Assembly: GCF_032854445.1 (NCBI RefSeq)
Contig: NC_088306.1
Location: forward strand, 16,711,764-16,775,763
Origin: Liolophura sinensis
Lineage: Eukaryota > Mollusca > Polyplacophora > Chitonida > Chitonidae
DNA: 64,000 bases
Reading direction: 5' to 3'
Below the pieces are notes generated by a model. The model did not search any database. It was not told the DNA's origin and worked only from the letters and a program-made list of their open reading frames with translations. Position numbers and translations under genes: made by a program. Below, piece after piece: positions 1-13,800 of this stretch; position 1 is the stretch's first letter, and the number at the start of each line of letters is the position of its first letter.

Positions 1-600
1 AATTCACAGTATAACTTTGTGTATGACGAAATATACACAAAGTTCCACAGACAGGGCCCGTGTACTAATAAGCACTGTATACACAAGAGCACGAATTAAA
101 TATACAAGTTCAGACTGAACAAGAGCTCGGTGGAGATATGATATAACAAAGCCAGAGGCTATAACGACACCAAAATTCAGCACAAAAGGCCTACTAAGGT
201 AACACACAGCGAAAGCATCCAAAACTTTCAATAATTCTCCTTTCTCCTCTTTTGACCTTCTTCCATAGGTCTTATATAGACTGGTGGAATTTTCTAGAAT
301 AAGAAAATTCCTGAACAACAGGCCCCGAACTGAGCGTATTCTGGAACATTCTAAAGCAAAGGCAGACAGCAGGCCCTGAACTCAGCATATGTAAACAGTG
401 GCAAGCTAAATTTAAAAGCTGACGGCAGTTGTGCACATAACATTAGTAAGCGTAAACGATTATCAAGGTGTAATTCTGAATTCCTATTCAACATTGCACA
501 ACGATCCCTATAATGCCATGATGTGAAGCTATGACCAGTGTAAACATTCACAGTGACTGACTTCACAGCATTCCAGCAATACTTCAGCGGGATCCTCAAG
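1..600. other. No gene recognised
   Basis: AT-rich sequence with only short open frames on the minus strand. None resembles a known protein, and none has convincing splice sites around it. It ends where the 40-bp minisatellite begins. Confidence 0.5.
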
Positions 601-1233
601 AGACGATCTGTCTATGTACCATACAGCCATATAGGGCGACGATTGGTTTATCTGTGTAGCATACAGCCATATAGGGCGACGATTACTTTATCCTTGTACC
701 ATACAGCCATATAGGGCGACGATTGGTTTATCTGTGTACCATACAGCCATATAGGGCGACGATTGCTTCATCTGTGTACCATACAGCCATATAGAGCGAC
801 GATTGCTTTATCTGTGTACCATAAAGCCATATAGGGAGACGATTGCTTTATCTGTGTACCATACAGCCATATAGGGCGACGATTACTTTTTCTGTGTAGC
901 ATACAGCCATATAGGGCGACGATTACTTTATCTGTGTACCATACAGCCATATAGAGCGACGATTGCTTTATCTGTGTAGCATACAGGCATATAGGGCAAC
1001 GACGGCTTTATCTGTGTAGCATACAGCCATATAGGGCGACGATTACTTTATCCTTGTAGCATACAGCCATATAGGGCGACGATTGCTTTATCTGTGTACA
1101 ATACAGCCATATAGGGCTAAGATGGTCTTGTTTGTGTAGCATACAGCCATATAGGGCGACGATGATCTTGTCTGTGTACCATACAGCCACACAGGGCGAC
1201 GATGGTCTTATCTGTGTACCATGCAGCCATATA
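601..1233. repeat. 40-bp minisatellite upstream of CCDC39
   Basis: About 16 head-to-tail units of 40 bp. Each carries the words CATACAGCCATATAGGGCGAC and a TTTATCTGTGTA tail, give or take a few substitutions. Units differ mainly at the bases after GACGAT (TGGTT, TGCTT, TACTT, GGTCT), which suggests variant subfamilies. Short open frames across it are by-products of the period (40 is not a multiple of 3). The array stops about 600 bp before the CCDC39 start codon, so it lies in or just upstream of the promoter. No junction with an exon was seen here. Confidence 0.9.
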
Positions 1234-1830
1234 GGGGCCTATGCATATTTATAGACGAGTAGACTCGTTACATTAAATTATTTTTTGATTTCTGTACATT
1301 ACACGGCATTTGGATAGAGAAATGGAAGTATCACATATTCAACAAAATGATAGAACTTGTATACCGAGACAGGGACACTCCAGCAGGAGTAAAGGTAAAG
1401 ATATAAAACTTCAAATGTCCTAATAGACCCATGTACCGGTACTATATGTTCTTTGACTGGTCTTTCACTTTTTGATATAGGACGCTTCTGCATATATACA
1501 CATACGTTTATATATTTAATACACACACACTAATTTAATTGTTATAAGTACCACGCAGTAAGCCAAGAGTTTATCTGCAATACATTATTAGCTACATGGT
1601 TAGTCGATGATACCTTACGGAAATGCATTGTCAGAAACCCCCCCATCTCACCCGCCAGTCAGTTGAAAATGTCTATAAGAGTTACCTCCTCTTGCCGGCA
1701 GGCTACATCCGGGCTCTGCGTCGCCACAGCAATCAAAACAATCAGCAGCCACAGCGATTTGTGCGGAAAGCAAGTGACAGAAGACGGAAGACAGTAAACT
1801 TTCGTGACATTACAAACAGAATCGTCTAAA
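1234..1830 (+). promoter_or_regulatory. Presumed CCDC39 promoter and 5' UTR
   Basis: The stretch between the minisatellite and the CCDC39 start. It contains a 68-codon upstream open frame (1623-1829) whose TAA stop lies one base before the CCDC39 ATG. If the mRNA begins upstream of 1623, this uORF could dampen translation and favour termination-reinitiation. No TATA box or transcription start could be assigned from sequence alone. Confidence 0.4.
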
Positions 1831-4800
1831 ATGAGCAACAGAGGGAGTAACGCGGGTACCCTGAGTATCCTAAGCGAACTGGGATGGGACGAAGGATTTA
1901 GCATGCCCGTGGCAAACAAGGAAAATAAATATCTGGAGGATGAGGTATGTACCAATACAACAACAACGCCAAACGATTAGAGTCGATGGATAATTCGTAG
2001 AATTTACCTTACACGACATAGTGATAAATGTTTAGACAGTCTTTACTCCGAGTTTGAGAATGACAAGGGAACATGTTTTTATCTACATTTTAAAATTCTG
2101 GATTGTTTACATTTTACGTCAAGGTAAAATAATTAAAAAGAAACTTCATTGTCAACAAGTTCTGAAAAAAAAAACAAACAAAAAAAAAAAACAAAACAAA
2201 AGAACATTACAGTTTATATGTACTGTATCCCAGTTTAGGTTGTTTATGTAAATTACATATGTATAGTGCCGGTATTACTGACATCGAATTTATCTGATGA
2301 CAAAGTAACTCGCAGTCTGAGATAGCATTAATTCATATAGCACATATGCAGCTATGCCGAATGCTGAATATGACTTATATCTGAAATATCTGCTTTAAAC
2401 TGTGTGTTGGTTAATTACCCATGGTCAGTGTAAAGTAAATCTAGTAATGTAAGCCCTGTAGCTCATATATACAGATTATGAGAAACTTTACAGCATGCAT
2501 GTACAGTTTGTTTTTACTGCATGTATAGATTCATACTCATCTGTAAAATGTATGACGTTTGCAGGTCACCCAGAAACAGCGGTCAGTGGTCAGGCATATC
2601 AATGACCTGGAGGTCACCACTGACCGCATTACAGCCATGGCCGAGCATCTGAAGAATGTACGACAGGAACTACAACATACACAGGTTGGATATTCAATAT
2701 TCTGATCATTGAATTTTTATAATACTGGTAGAAATCAGAGTCATGAAATACCAGCCCATATATATATATGAAGTGATGCTGTTGATTTAAGGCTTCTTTT
2801 AATATTAATCTTTGCTCTGCAATATTCATCAGTGACAGATAGGTGCATGCTTGCTTATTTGCTGTCTACTAAATTGTAACACCTACATATCCATTTTTAC
2901 TACATAAATTGTTGCTTTATTTCTCCCCATTCATTGCTGCCTGTGAAATATTACTTGTCATATACATGTACATGTGCACAATCATTAAGACTTACATCCG
3001 CTTTTAATGCAACTTGGTTAATTTGCTTTGATGTAATGGGTATTTCAGGGTCTGGTCAATGCTAAGCAGAAGGAGATAGAAACAGAAAGTCACTTTTCCA
3101 AGATAGCAGAACGTGAGGAGGGCCGTCTGAAACAAGAAATACTGCGGCTTCAGAAGGAACAGGAGGAACTGAAGGAAAAGAGAAACGTCTTTGAGGTGAG
3201 ATTGCAGATGTAATACTTTGACATCATACCTGTTGTGGGTCTTGTTTGCTGTGCTAATTCAGATTTATTAGTCCCTGGGTGCCCTTCAGCCATGATGAGT
3301 GGTGAAATAAGAAATAATCCAATATATGGTGTTCGTTCATTTCTGACTGTTTGCGTTTCCATTTTTCTTCAGAACAACATTTTCCGTCAAACCCAACGCC
3401 TGGAGGAGATGAAATCACAGATGAACTGGGACCAGCAGGCACTGGAGGCGTGGCTGGAGGAGTCAGCCAGGAAGGATGAGGATTCCATGACTCTACAGAA
3501 ATACTCTAGACATGACGAGAGCAAGATTAAGGTCAACACAACATAACATGAACTCTGTTGATAATGGGGTAGTTTTTACACATAATGAAAGTGTAATTGC
3601 TCATTTAAAAATCTCTTTGTGATAATAAAAATACAGTCAATACTCACAAGGAATCTATCAGTGTTGTAATGAAACCAGTGTGCCATGACAACACCATCTC
3701 TTATGGTAGTAGTAACAGAAGCATTGCAGAAAATGAAACTACACGTACATGCATAACTAAAGATGTTGAAAACGTTGACAGTAGACGTCTGAATGGCTAC
3801 TTATGATACATGAATCACTGTGTGATTGTTTTTATTCTCTGTGATTGTAGGAACTGTCGCTGAGAATGGAGAAGCTGACAGCAGAAGTACAAGGCAAACG
3901 TAAAGCTCTGGACCATGAGACTACAGAGACATTGACTGCTCAGGTAGGATTATCCACCAAATCCTCCGATTGAATTAGTATTCATTAAAGACCCTAATTA
4001 AAGAAGCTGGAGATTTTGTTAAAAAGATTATTAGTGGCTACTCAAATCAAATTTTCTCCCATCTTCCAAGTACAGCTCAACTTGTGAAATGTTTCTAAAG
4101 TTTGAAGACGTTAAGATCCATTCGACATTATAAATTATACAAACTTAATTACTGATTTACTGATTACTGTACCCATGACATGGGTACAAATGAGGCTGCC
4201 TGCTAGTCCATGTGCAAAGTTCTTGCGAGCAGTTAAGATATGGAATATGAAGGCAGCGGTGCAAGTATGGAATTTGAAAAAATAGAAAGGCAGAGTGGCC
4301 TGAAAGCAGTACCAATTAACAAAACTGAAAGGGAAAATTAAGAGACAAACAGGTTTGGCTAAACAGTTTTTTTGACATGTATCGGAAGGTGTTTCATTTG
4401 TATGCACTTTATGGTGACAGATTGAGCTTGACAAGACAGCTGAGGATTTTAGGAAGGCTCACACTGAACGTCAGAATCTGATCTCTCAGTGGGAACATAC
4501 CATAGAGCAGATGCAGAGGAGAGACACCGAGATGGACCTGCTGGCAGCGGTAACTTTCACTTTCTCTTTTGCGAAAAAAACAAAGGGTAGGGTCAAATGT
4601 CCGGAAAGCGAAACCATAATAAAATGCTGAAGTATTATAATACAAAGTGGTCTCATTTGTCACCATTTTGCACTCGTATGTGAGCAAATACTGTGCTATT
4701 ATAATGAATTGCTTAAATATTCAGTGCCAAATGGTTTCTTTGATTTTTTTTTTCGCTGATATATGTCTTACCATAAAGTACTTCATTTTTTTTTTTTAAA

Positions 4801-7800
4801 GCCAATATGAATTCTTTTATTTGGTGTTTTGTGCCCGACAGCAACTGGCACGAGTAAAGGCGGAGGTAAGGAAGCGTGAAGACATGATTAAGGAGAGGCA
4901 GCAGTTCTATGAGAACGAGATGGATAACAACCAAGAGTTTGAGAAAAAGATTTCTGTGGCAGAGCGAACAGCTGCTAAAATGAGGCAGGATTACACCGAA
5001 GCTGAGACCCAGAGAGTGCAGTTTAGTGACGAGGTATGCACATGTAGTAGATGGAGGATTTTACACACGCACTTGATTTATTTATTTATTTATATGATTG
5101 GTGTTTTTATGCTGTACTCAAGAATATTTCACTTATACGACGGCGGCCAGCATTATGGTGGGTGGAAACCGGGCAGAGCCCGTGGGAAACCCACGACCAT
5201 TGGCAGGTTGCAGTCAGACCTTACCACGTATGACCAGACAGGAAACTAGCATGAGCAGGACTTGAACTCACAGCAACTGCATTGGTGAGAGACTCTTGGG
5301 TCATTAAGCTGCACTAGCACGCTAACCAACTGAGCCATGGAAGCCCCTCATATGCACTCTGAGTCAGTGCAGTAAATGACCCAAACTTTCCCATTGGTTA
5401 AGTCATGGGCATATTAATAACACATTTATTGATGAGAGTTCTAGTCATCTTTCTAGGAAGCTGTGTTGAGGTTTATTTGTAAGGTAGGATTATATCCTAC
5501 TGTAAACATGCAAATTTCAGCATTGAAAAGTGATGTTTAATTTATTTGCCTCTCAAATGGATATAGAATTGAATCTGATTGGCTGGTGTGAGAGATAGAC
5601 AAGTCCAGGTTATGTCTGGCCTTAGCTGAATTTTAGATATGGTACATTTATTCAAGCGTGACCAAGGCTGCAACGTTTAACCCAAGAGGCTGTATTTCCA
5701 CTGTCAGTCAGTCAGCGACGATTCTGTATCCCTTTAAAATGCAATTGTTGCGGCTAAAATTTTAGCCATTTGTGGTTCTCTCTTTAGTCCAAGACCTTTA
5801 TTGCACATGTCCCTCTGGTATAACAGCCCACACATCTCAACACAGTGACGTGGAGCTATCTAATTAACACAATCCAGTTTGACCAATGGGAACAAGTGTG
5901 CTAGGCCATAAAAGATGGCAGTAGTTGTAAAGCTACCGTGACAGCGCCTGGAAGGGCAAAGATTTCACTGCTACAGAGCTGGTCTTTGAGTTAAAAAACA
6001 AAAGTTATCATTCCTGTGAAGAATATATACTTGTCCTTGTCATCACAGAATTTCTCCAACAACAATAAGATCATCTTTGATCCCTGCAAATTTATTTGGC
6101 TTTGACATGTTGGGTGGTCGACATAACTGTTTGGTACTCTTTCACTAGGCTTATTTGGCTTTGACATGTTGGGTGGTCGACATAACTGTTTGGTACTCTT
6201 TCTCTAGGCTTATTTGGCTTTGACATGTTGGGTGGTCGACATAACTGTTTGGTACTCTTTCACTAGGCTTATTTGGCTTTGACATGTTGGGTGGTCGACA
6301 TAACTGTTTGGTACTCTTTCACTAGGCTTATTTGGCTTTGACATGTTGGGTGGTCGACATAACTGTTTGGTACTCTTTCACTAGGCTTTAGGCTCATTTG
6401 AAGCATTCAGTGGGGTACCATAATTGTGTTGCTGTCTGCTCATATTAGGAAACTGAGTTTCTTTTAACAGGGTGTACATGTATACATTAACCAATAGGTT
6501 AGAATGGTCTGTCGAGGAGACAGTATTCAGCGGTGAGGTATGGAGCACATTGTTCAGGATTATTCAGTTAAAAAAGAAACAGTGTCTGTGAGAACTTTGA
6601 ATTATACAAATCTCTCTGTTATTGTTAACAGTTGGAGGCGCTGAAAAGAACGGTGGACCGAACAGCTACTGATCTCGAGGTGACAAGAGCAAATGTCAAC
6701 ATGCTCAAAAAGGACATCGTTGACAAAAATAACAAGTTAGTATGTTTGTGTTTGAGAAAGCACTGTTTTGTTTTGTTTAACTTGGTAAATGGTATCATTG
6801 TCCTCTTACCCCATGAAAGCATTCATCTGTAAACTTACTGATGACCTCTAGCTCTAAAGGTGTTGTCTGGAATTCTTCAAGCCAGCATCCGCTGGACTAC
6901 TTTCACCTCACCAAGTATGTGCACTGCACTCCCACGGCGATGTTTGCCTAGCAATTGGTCTACAATATGGTGAGCAAACATTCACCCACCCCACCGTTGC
7001 GGAACTGTTTTAAGTTTCGATCATTCTGAGTGAAAGTGGCAAATTTCACGGCCTGGCACACAGCTGTGGCTTGACGCCATAAAGGTCAACAAATAACAGT
7101 AAACTTAAATCATGTATAAATTAATTGATCTTGTGTAAAGTTATTGATCATGTATGTATTTCTTGATCATCTATAAGTTTATTGATCATTTGTGAACTCA
7201 TTGATCATGTATAAAGGCCTTGATTGTCTAGTCGTGGTAAGGAATGTATCAATGCCGTAACTTTTTCACCCTTCATGTCTCCCTCAGACTTATACAAGTG
7301 CAGGAACTGCGCGAAACCCTGGTGGAGAAGCTGAAGATCGCCACAGAATCCACGCTGAGCGCTGAGGAGCGCGCTGCACGCATGGATGAGATAATGGAGG
7401 ATGAAGAGAAGAGACAGAAAGCCCTGGACATGGAGCTGAAGAACCTGCGAGATACCTGCTTCAAGAAGTCACAGGAGCTCCACGAGAAGAAACTGAAAGA
7501 GAAAAACATTGATGCTGAAATACAGGTATTGGATTGTCGTAATATGTACACCTGAGTTTTTTTACACGACGTTTGATTTTCTGGCTGTTAAATATTTGAA
7601 TTTTTAGTCATACCATGTGTAATCTAAAATCCCTCTCATCTAAGAGTCAGTTCTGAAATATTATCATTATATAATAACTGAACAGTATGTGCTTCTCTTA
7701 TGTTGATATCAGATACAGTGAGGGTCGGATTTAGTTTGTTTATTCTTGGCCAGGAACATCGTTAGTCATGATCGATTTAAATTATTGTTGTCAAATTCAA

Positions 7801-10800
7801 TGAAGGTTTCTTTATATTTCATAATTTCGCAAGTAAAAAAAATTATTTTTCTTAAATTTCAGGGAAGCTCAGCAGCCATTCGAAATTTGAACAGTAAAAT
7901 CAACAAAATGGACACCAACTCTCTCAAACAGCAGGAGATCATCTACAATCAGGTCAGTTGGAGTCAACAGAGCTGTCAGTGTTGGAAATTGCTTGAACAG
8001 TTGCCAAATGTGTAGATTTGCCTTGACTCATGCGTGCCTTGGTGGAAGAGTCATTTGTTATTTTCTGTCAAATTCTATATTGTTTAAATTTAATGATAGT
8101 TCCAACTTGAAAAGTGGTCATAATTTGACTCAGTTATCAGGAGAATGTTGTGGATCAGGGTACCAAAAACAGAAGCTAAAATTTTCAAAATCTACTTGAT
8201 GTGTTCCCTGAAGGTGATAGCAAAATGGAAAAAGACGGAAGCTGTACGTGTTGGTTACAATGTCAAATGATTATTAGCTGAATTTGAAGCTGCCAGTGTT
8301 TTTTGAACGCACTGTTATATTAGATTACATGTAGTTTTACTGTATTATGCCTTAAATCTAAGCTTAAATGTTTTTGGTGATAAAACGCAACAATGACACT
8401 TCTTTTTTTGCCCTTTACTCTCAGGACTTCACCATCCAACAACTTGAACGGAGGATCAACCGCATGCAGGGAGAAAAGTCTAATGATGAGAAAATCCAGC
8501 TGGAGATGAAAATCAATGAACTTACAGAGGAGCTGGAACAGAAAAACACAACCCATGCCTTACTGACAGCTCAACTCAAGAGACTACAGGTAAAGTTCAA
8601 TCAAATATGCTTATTTTTCAAAACCCAAGTTCAGCTAGCAGCCAAAAGGGAAAAAAATAGGTTGTAACTGAAATATATATTTTTTTTTTTTATTTTGTAT
8701 AAATTTGATGATGAAAATGTGGAAGTTGGTAACTCTCCAAATGACAACATTCATTACAACTAAATATTAAGACACAAACCACATAGCAACAAACATACAT
8801 CCTTGTTTAATGTTGTTTACACATTATTGATTGACATCTGACATAGGCACTGGTTTATGGGTACATATGTTAAAGCCATACCACACTGGCCTATGACAAC
8901 ACAAACTACATGTCGATAAGGTTTTGGTGGAAGCCATATGGTTGAGGCATCCCAGCTATCGGCCAGCACGAAGGATGGTTTCCGACATTCTGGAATTTTT
9001 TCTTTAACTTTTCTAAGATTTGGAATCTGGAATTCTCATTTGTATGTTAGTGAGTTATCACATGTCACGAATAGACATGTAATTTATATACTCCTACAAG
9101 TACATGGTACCGCTGAAATGCAAGGGTTTCTTCAATGTGGAATCAAAGGTATAGGGAATGAATGTAGTGTACAATGACACTTTATGAATGTCATACATTT
9201 GTTTGTTTCTAGGATGACACAAGGAGAGTTGCGAGAGAACTAGAGAAGAGTGGAGCAGAAAAGGCTGATCTTACCTCCAAAATAGAAGAGTTAGACTTGT
9301 ATACTGAAAATTCTGAGAAAGAACTGCGTAGAACTGTTGCTAAGAAGCAGGTAGGTCATATCTTGTTGTCTTAACTCTGAAATGAATGAAGGGTAGAGAG
9401 CAGTGTGTTTTGCATCCTCAATTTGAATTGTTCTGTTACTCATAAAATAATTAATGTGTTTTTGGTTTTTTTTGTAAACTTTTTAAAAGTTCAAATTGAA
9501 ATGTAGAGCCTGTCTTGGATATACATGTAGTTTTATATCTAAAAACACAAAATAAGAACGTTTTTTCAGTCTCTGTTAAAATGAACAGGCATTACAATAG
9601 AAGTTTTGAAGACCATATTCAAATTGAAAACTTTATTTCTAACTTATGTCAAATGAAAATGTTAACAAAAACCAGGGTAGCTATAGGTATGTTTTATCTC
9701 ATACTTACATTTCTTTCAGGACATGATGGTTGATGAGAACATACTAAAACTTGAGCTGAAGAGACTCAGACAAATCCTCTACTCCAAATCTGATGAGGTT
9801 CTCACCATGGAGAAGAGGAAACTTCAGCTGGAAACAGTGAGTTTCACTCTCAGTGTGGATTGTTATCTTCTGTTATCACATTTTGTGAGAATATATTGAT
9901 CAAATTTATTTTCGTTTTTAGTGTGCTGAGAATAATTTTTAGTTTCAGTGATCCATTGCTTTTTATTGTGGTTTTCACATTCTCTTTCCTTTCCAAAGTA
10001 CTTCATGTTTTTACATAGGTACATGAAATTAATCATATTTTGATCTTTCAGCATTAAATTTTTTGAGAACGCGTTTAAATATTTCGTGACAGCTAAAAAG
10101 AAAATAGCTTTTAAAATGACTCGTTATAGCGTTAGCCAATTTACTACACTTCTAACAGGCAATGAAAGAGCGGCGCCAGGAGATCAGTATTCACAGAGAG
10201 ATGTTGACAGCCCAAATCCGTGCTGGTGATGATGAGAGGCAACAGATCAGTGCTGAACTTCATGAAAGAATCTCCAAAATTGACAAACTTCGTAAGCGGT
10301 AAGTTCATTATCTCATCTACATGTGGCTCCTTGGTGGAAAAGGAAGGGAGATAATGGGGACAGTGTGATGCCTTAAACTTTTATTGGGCTTATTTGTGGT
10401 ACTGTTTCTTCTTTGACTTAAGTCTCCTTGTCAATGCAAGAAACTCTCTCGTGCACAGTGTTGAGCCCAGATTGTGCATTTGTGTGATGGCTCAGATTTT
10501 CAGAGTTGTGTTTTTGGGGATCACTGTATTGTACTCTCACTAATCAGAGCCCATGATGTCAACAATTCTTCACTGTGTGAGATCTGTTGAGAAGCATGGT
10601 TCCAAGCTCAACACTTCCCTCGACCAATGTCACTCATAAATCAAATCTTGATATTTTTTTCTCTTCAAGATATGAGATCCTGATGGTTTCCATGGCACCC
10701 CCAGAAGGTGAAGAGGAAAAATCTCAGGCTTATTATGTCATAAAGGTATTTAGCCCTAAACTTGACCCACATATTTGGCATATTGTCATAAATGTTTGGA

Positions 10801-13800
10801 ATCTACATTAATTTATAGACTGATCTAATGTTGGTTGGTCTGACATATTAAGGCAATAAGCAGTTGTGGACGCTCGTGCTGCTATATGTGCAGTCTTATG
10901 TAGCACATATTGAAATGACTGATGTATATTTTTGTGTAGCTTGGTATGAGTAATACTACAGCGTGGCATACACCACCACTGATCAAATCAACTTTTGCAT
11001 GCGTCAGGCTGCCCAGGACAAAGAGGAGCTCCAGAGGGAGGGAGACGAGTTAGATGCTCGGATACGCAAAGCCGAGCGGGAAATCCGTGCCCTGGAGAAC
11101 ACACTGAAACTGATGAACAGTCGCAATGAGACGTACAGGAAAAGCTTCAACAAAGTCACAGATACAAGTGAGTTGTGTCCCATTTTTTTAATGCTGAAAA
11201 CCACTCATGATGCCCTACCCAGTCAGATTGTACTGATTTTCTGGCCAGTCAGTACTCCCATGTATGCAGAAGGCTATATATCTAGATACTAATCCAGTGG
11301 GGTGTGGCAGGATTTGTGGGATGTTTGTGGGAGATTCACATGCTATCAGATAGACTTGTGTTTCACATCGTTTTTGAGGAAAATTCACGAAGTGTATCCC
11401 TGATCCCTAATGGATGACTGTTTTCTGCTGGAATCAGGTGATGAGATGGAAGAGAAGCAGCAGCTGGAGGAGCAACTGAGAGCGGTGATGGACAAGTACA
11501 AGTACAAAAGGCGTCAGATCCGAGAGCTACAGGAGGACTTACAGGTCAGAACATTTATACATGTCTACAATACATACACAGCTAAACTTTCACTTTCACT
11601 TTGAGTGTGCCATGCAGGTGATGTAGAGTACTGAACAGAAAGCTTGTTACACAGTACCTTCCAGTTGCAAATCCGTGTAGTACTGCACAGTGCCTGCCTG
11701 GTATCACTGTACAGCACTGTCTACAGGTAGTTGCACCTTACCTTTTGACTTACAACTACAAAGTCTGTCATTTCCCCTGTGCTTGTGGCCTCTGATATTG
11801 ATACTGATATGAAATTGTCACACAGTGACAAGTAACTGCTGCAGAGAACTGCCTTGTGTTTGTACCTTTTTTGAACAGCGACTCACAGTTATGAACCACT
11901 CAGTTCCATATTCAAGTCACAGCTTTGTTTATTTCACTGGTTCTTAAATCCTCCTGAAAATTTTTTCTCACAAATCTCATGTTTCTAATTTAGTCTTTGT
12001 GGCACCCATTATGTTTAATGTAATGTTTTCTCTCTGTGAGGGTAAAATCTAAATAGGTGTTTGTCTAAGTAGGTGTATATGGTTTTTTTTTATTAAGGCA
12101 GATGTTTTATTTTCAGACGATGAGCAGTACTCTGGATAACCTGACCCGTGATGAAGACGCTTATGTTGAGCTGATTGAAGAGAAAAAGGTGAGTAGACAG
12201 GGTCAAGTATTTTATAACTTACTTACAGGTATCAGTGGTAGTCGGGAATATCTACATGTAACTGTAGGTTGAAACTCAACCTGCTCAGTGGGAAACCTTT
12301 CCTGCCTGAAGTAACTTGGACCTAAACTGTGTTGTTCATTGTTCAACTCGTTGTGTTGTACTCGTATAACACCAGAACATGTCAGCCTGGCATGGGCCCG
12401 AATTGCCGTTGCATGGGAACCATTTCACCGGTTTACCTGAGCATAGTCTATGTCTTGCACTACTGTCCCGCCAAATTGCTAGTATCCCCTCTCGCATTCA
12501 CTGAGTATCAGTTACATCATTTCAGTTCGACCTGTAAATTGGTCTTTCTACAGTTGATTAGTGATATGGTGTGCCATCTGAAGACAGTTTGTATTAGAAG
12601 GAAGTGCATTTTCAATGTTCATTTCCCTGTGTTTTTTAATGTCTGACATGTTGTTTCCCTCAGCTTTGTGCCTTTCACATGCCCGCCTATTTTATCTCTC
12701 ACACGTTGTCTCCCCCCACCCTGTTTTGTTTCCTCATTTTATATTTCACGTTTTTTCATCGTTTTATGTCTCACATGTTGTTTCCTCGTTTTACTTCAAA
12801 CACATTGTTTCTCTGTTACATGTCTCACCTATCTCTTCCTGCTCTAGTCTAAGGTGAATCAGCTGATGAAGGAGTTGGATGACCAGAAGGCCAAACTGGA
12901 GCGTGTGGCCAAGCAGAACGCCAAGTACACTCGGGAGCTGAGGAACCAGACCAAGTCTAAGGATGAGTCCCCACAGGAGGTACGACAGTTATCTGGTCAA
13001 TCATGGAATTTGTGTCCAGAACGTTTGTGAACAATTCACCCAGAGGACAGATGGATCCATTGAACATAATCCAGACTGCTTGCCTAAGGTTATTTTATGT
13101 GGTCATGGTGTATTTTGAAATGTGCATATTGTGCCTACTATAAAGTTGTTTGAAAATTTCAGTGTATTTGTAAAAGAAAGGCTATGGCAAGTGTTCAGTA
13201 AGACCTTGGGGCCTCGGAGGCCCTTTGGTTAGGGTGCTGGTGCAGCACATTAGTCCAGGAGCTTGTCACCAATGCGATCCAGCTCATGCTGGCTTCCTGT
13301 CTGGACGTACATGGGAAGGTTTGCCTGCATATGGTCATAATGTTTCCTTCGGGCCTGGTTTCCTTCCCATCATAATTCTAAACGCTGTTGTATAAGTGAA
13401 ATATTCTTGAGTACAGCGTAAAACAGGAATCAAATAAATAAATCAGTAAGATTTTCTGTGATGTTATGATTGTTGATGGCATGTTCTTGGGTGTCAAATA
13501 GCCATTTATCTGTAAAAGAACTGTTTTTGTCTTTCTTCAGCGTGATTTTGAGGTGCGCGAGATGCGAGAGTTCAACAAGACAGTGATGAAGCAGATTGGG
13601 GATGTGGTGAACCAGCATCAGGACCTGGGGGAGATTGTCAGCCTTTACTTCTCACAGGTCAGTCTTTGGGGAGATTGTCAGCCTTTACTTCTCACAGGTC
13701 AGTCTTTGGGTAGATTGTCAGCCTTTACTTCTCACAGGTCGGTCTTTGGGTAGATTGTCAGCCTTTACTTCTCAAAGGTCAGTCTTTGGGGAGATTTTCA

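Noticed and set aside
1623-1829. 68-codon plus-strand frame as a separate gene
   Set aside because: Ends one base before the CCDC39 ATG and lacks similarity; at most an upstream ORF in the leader.
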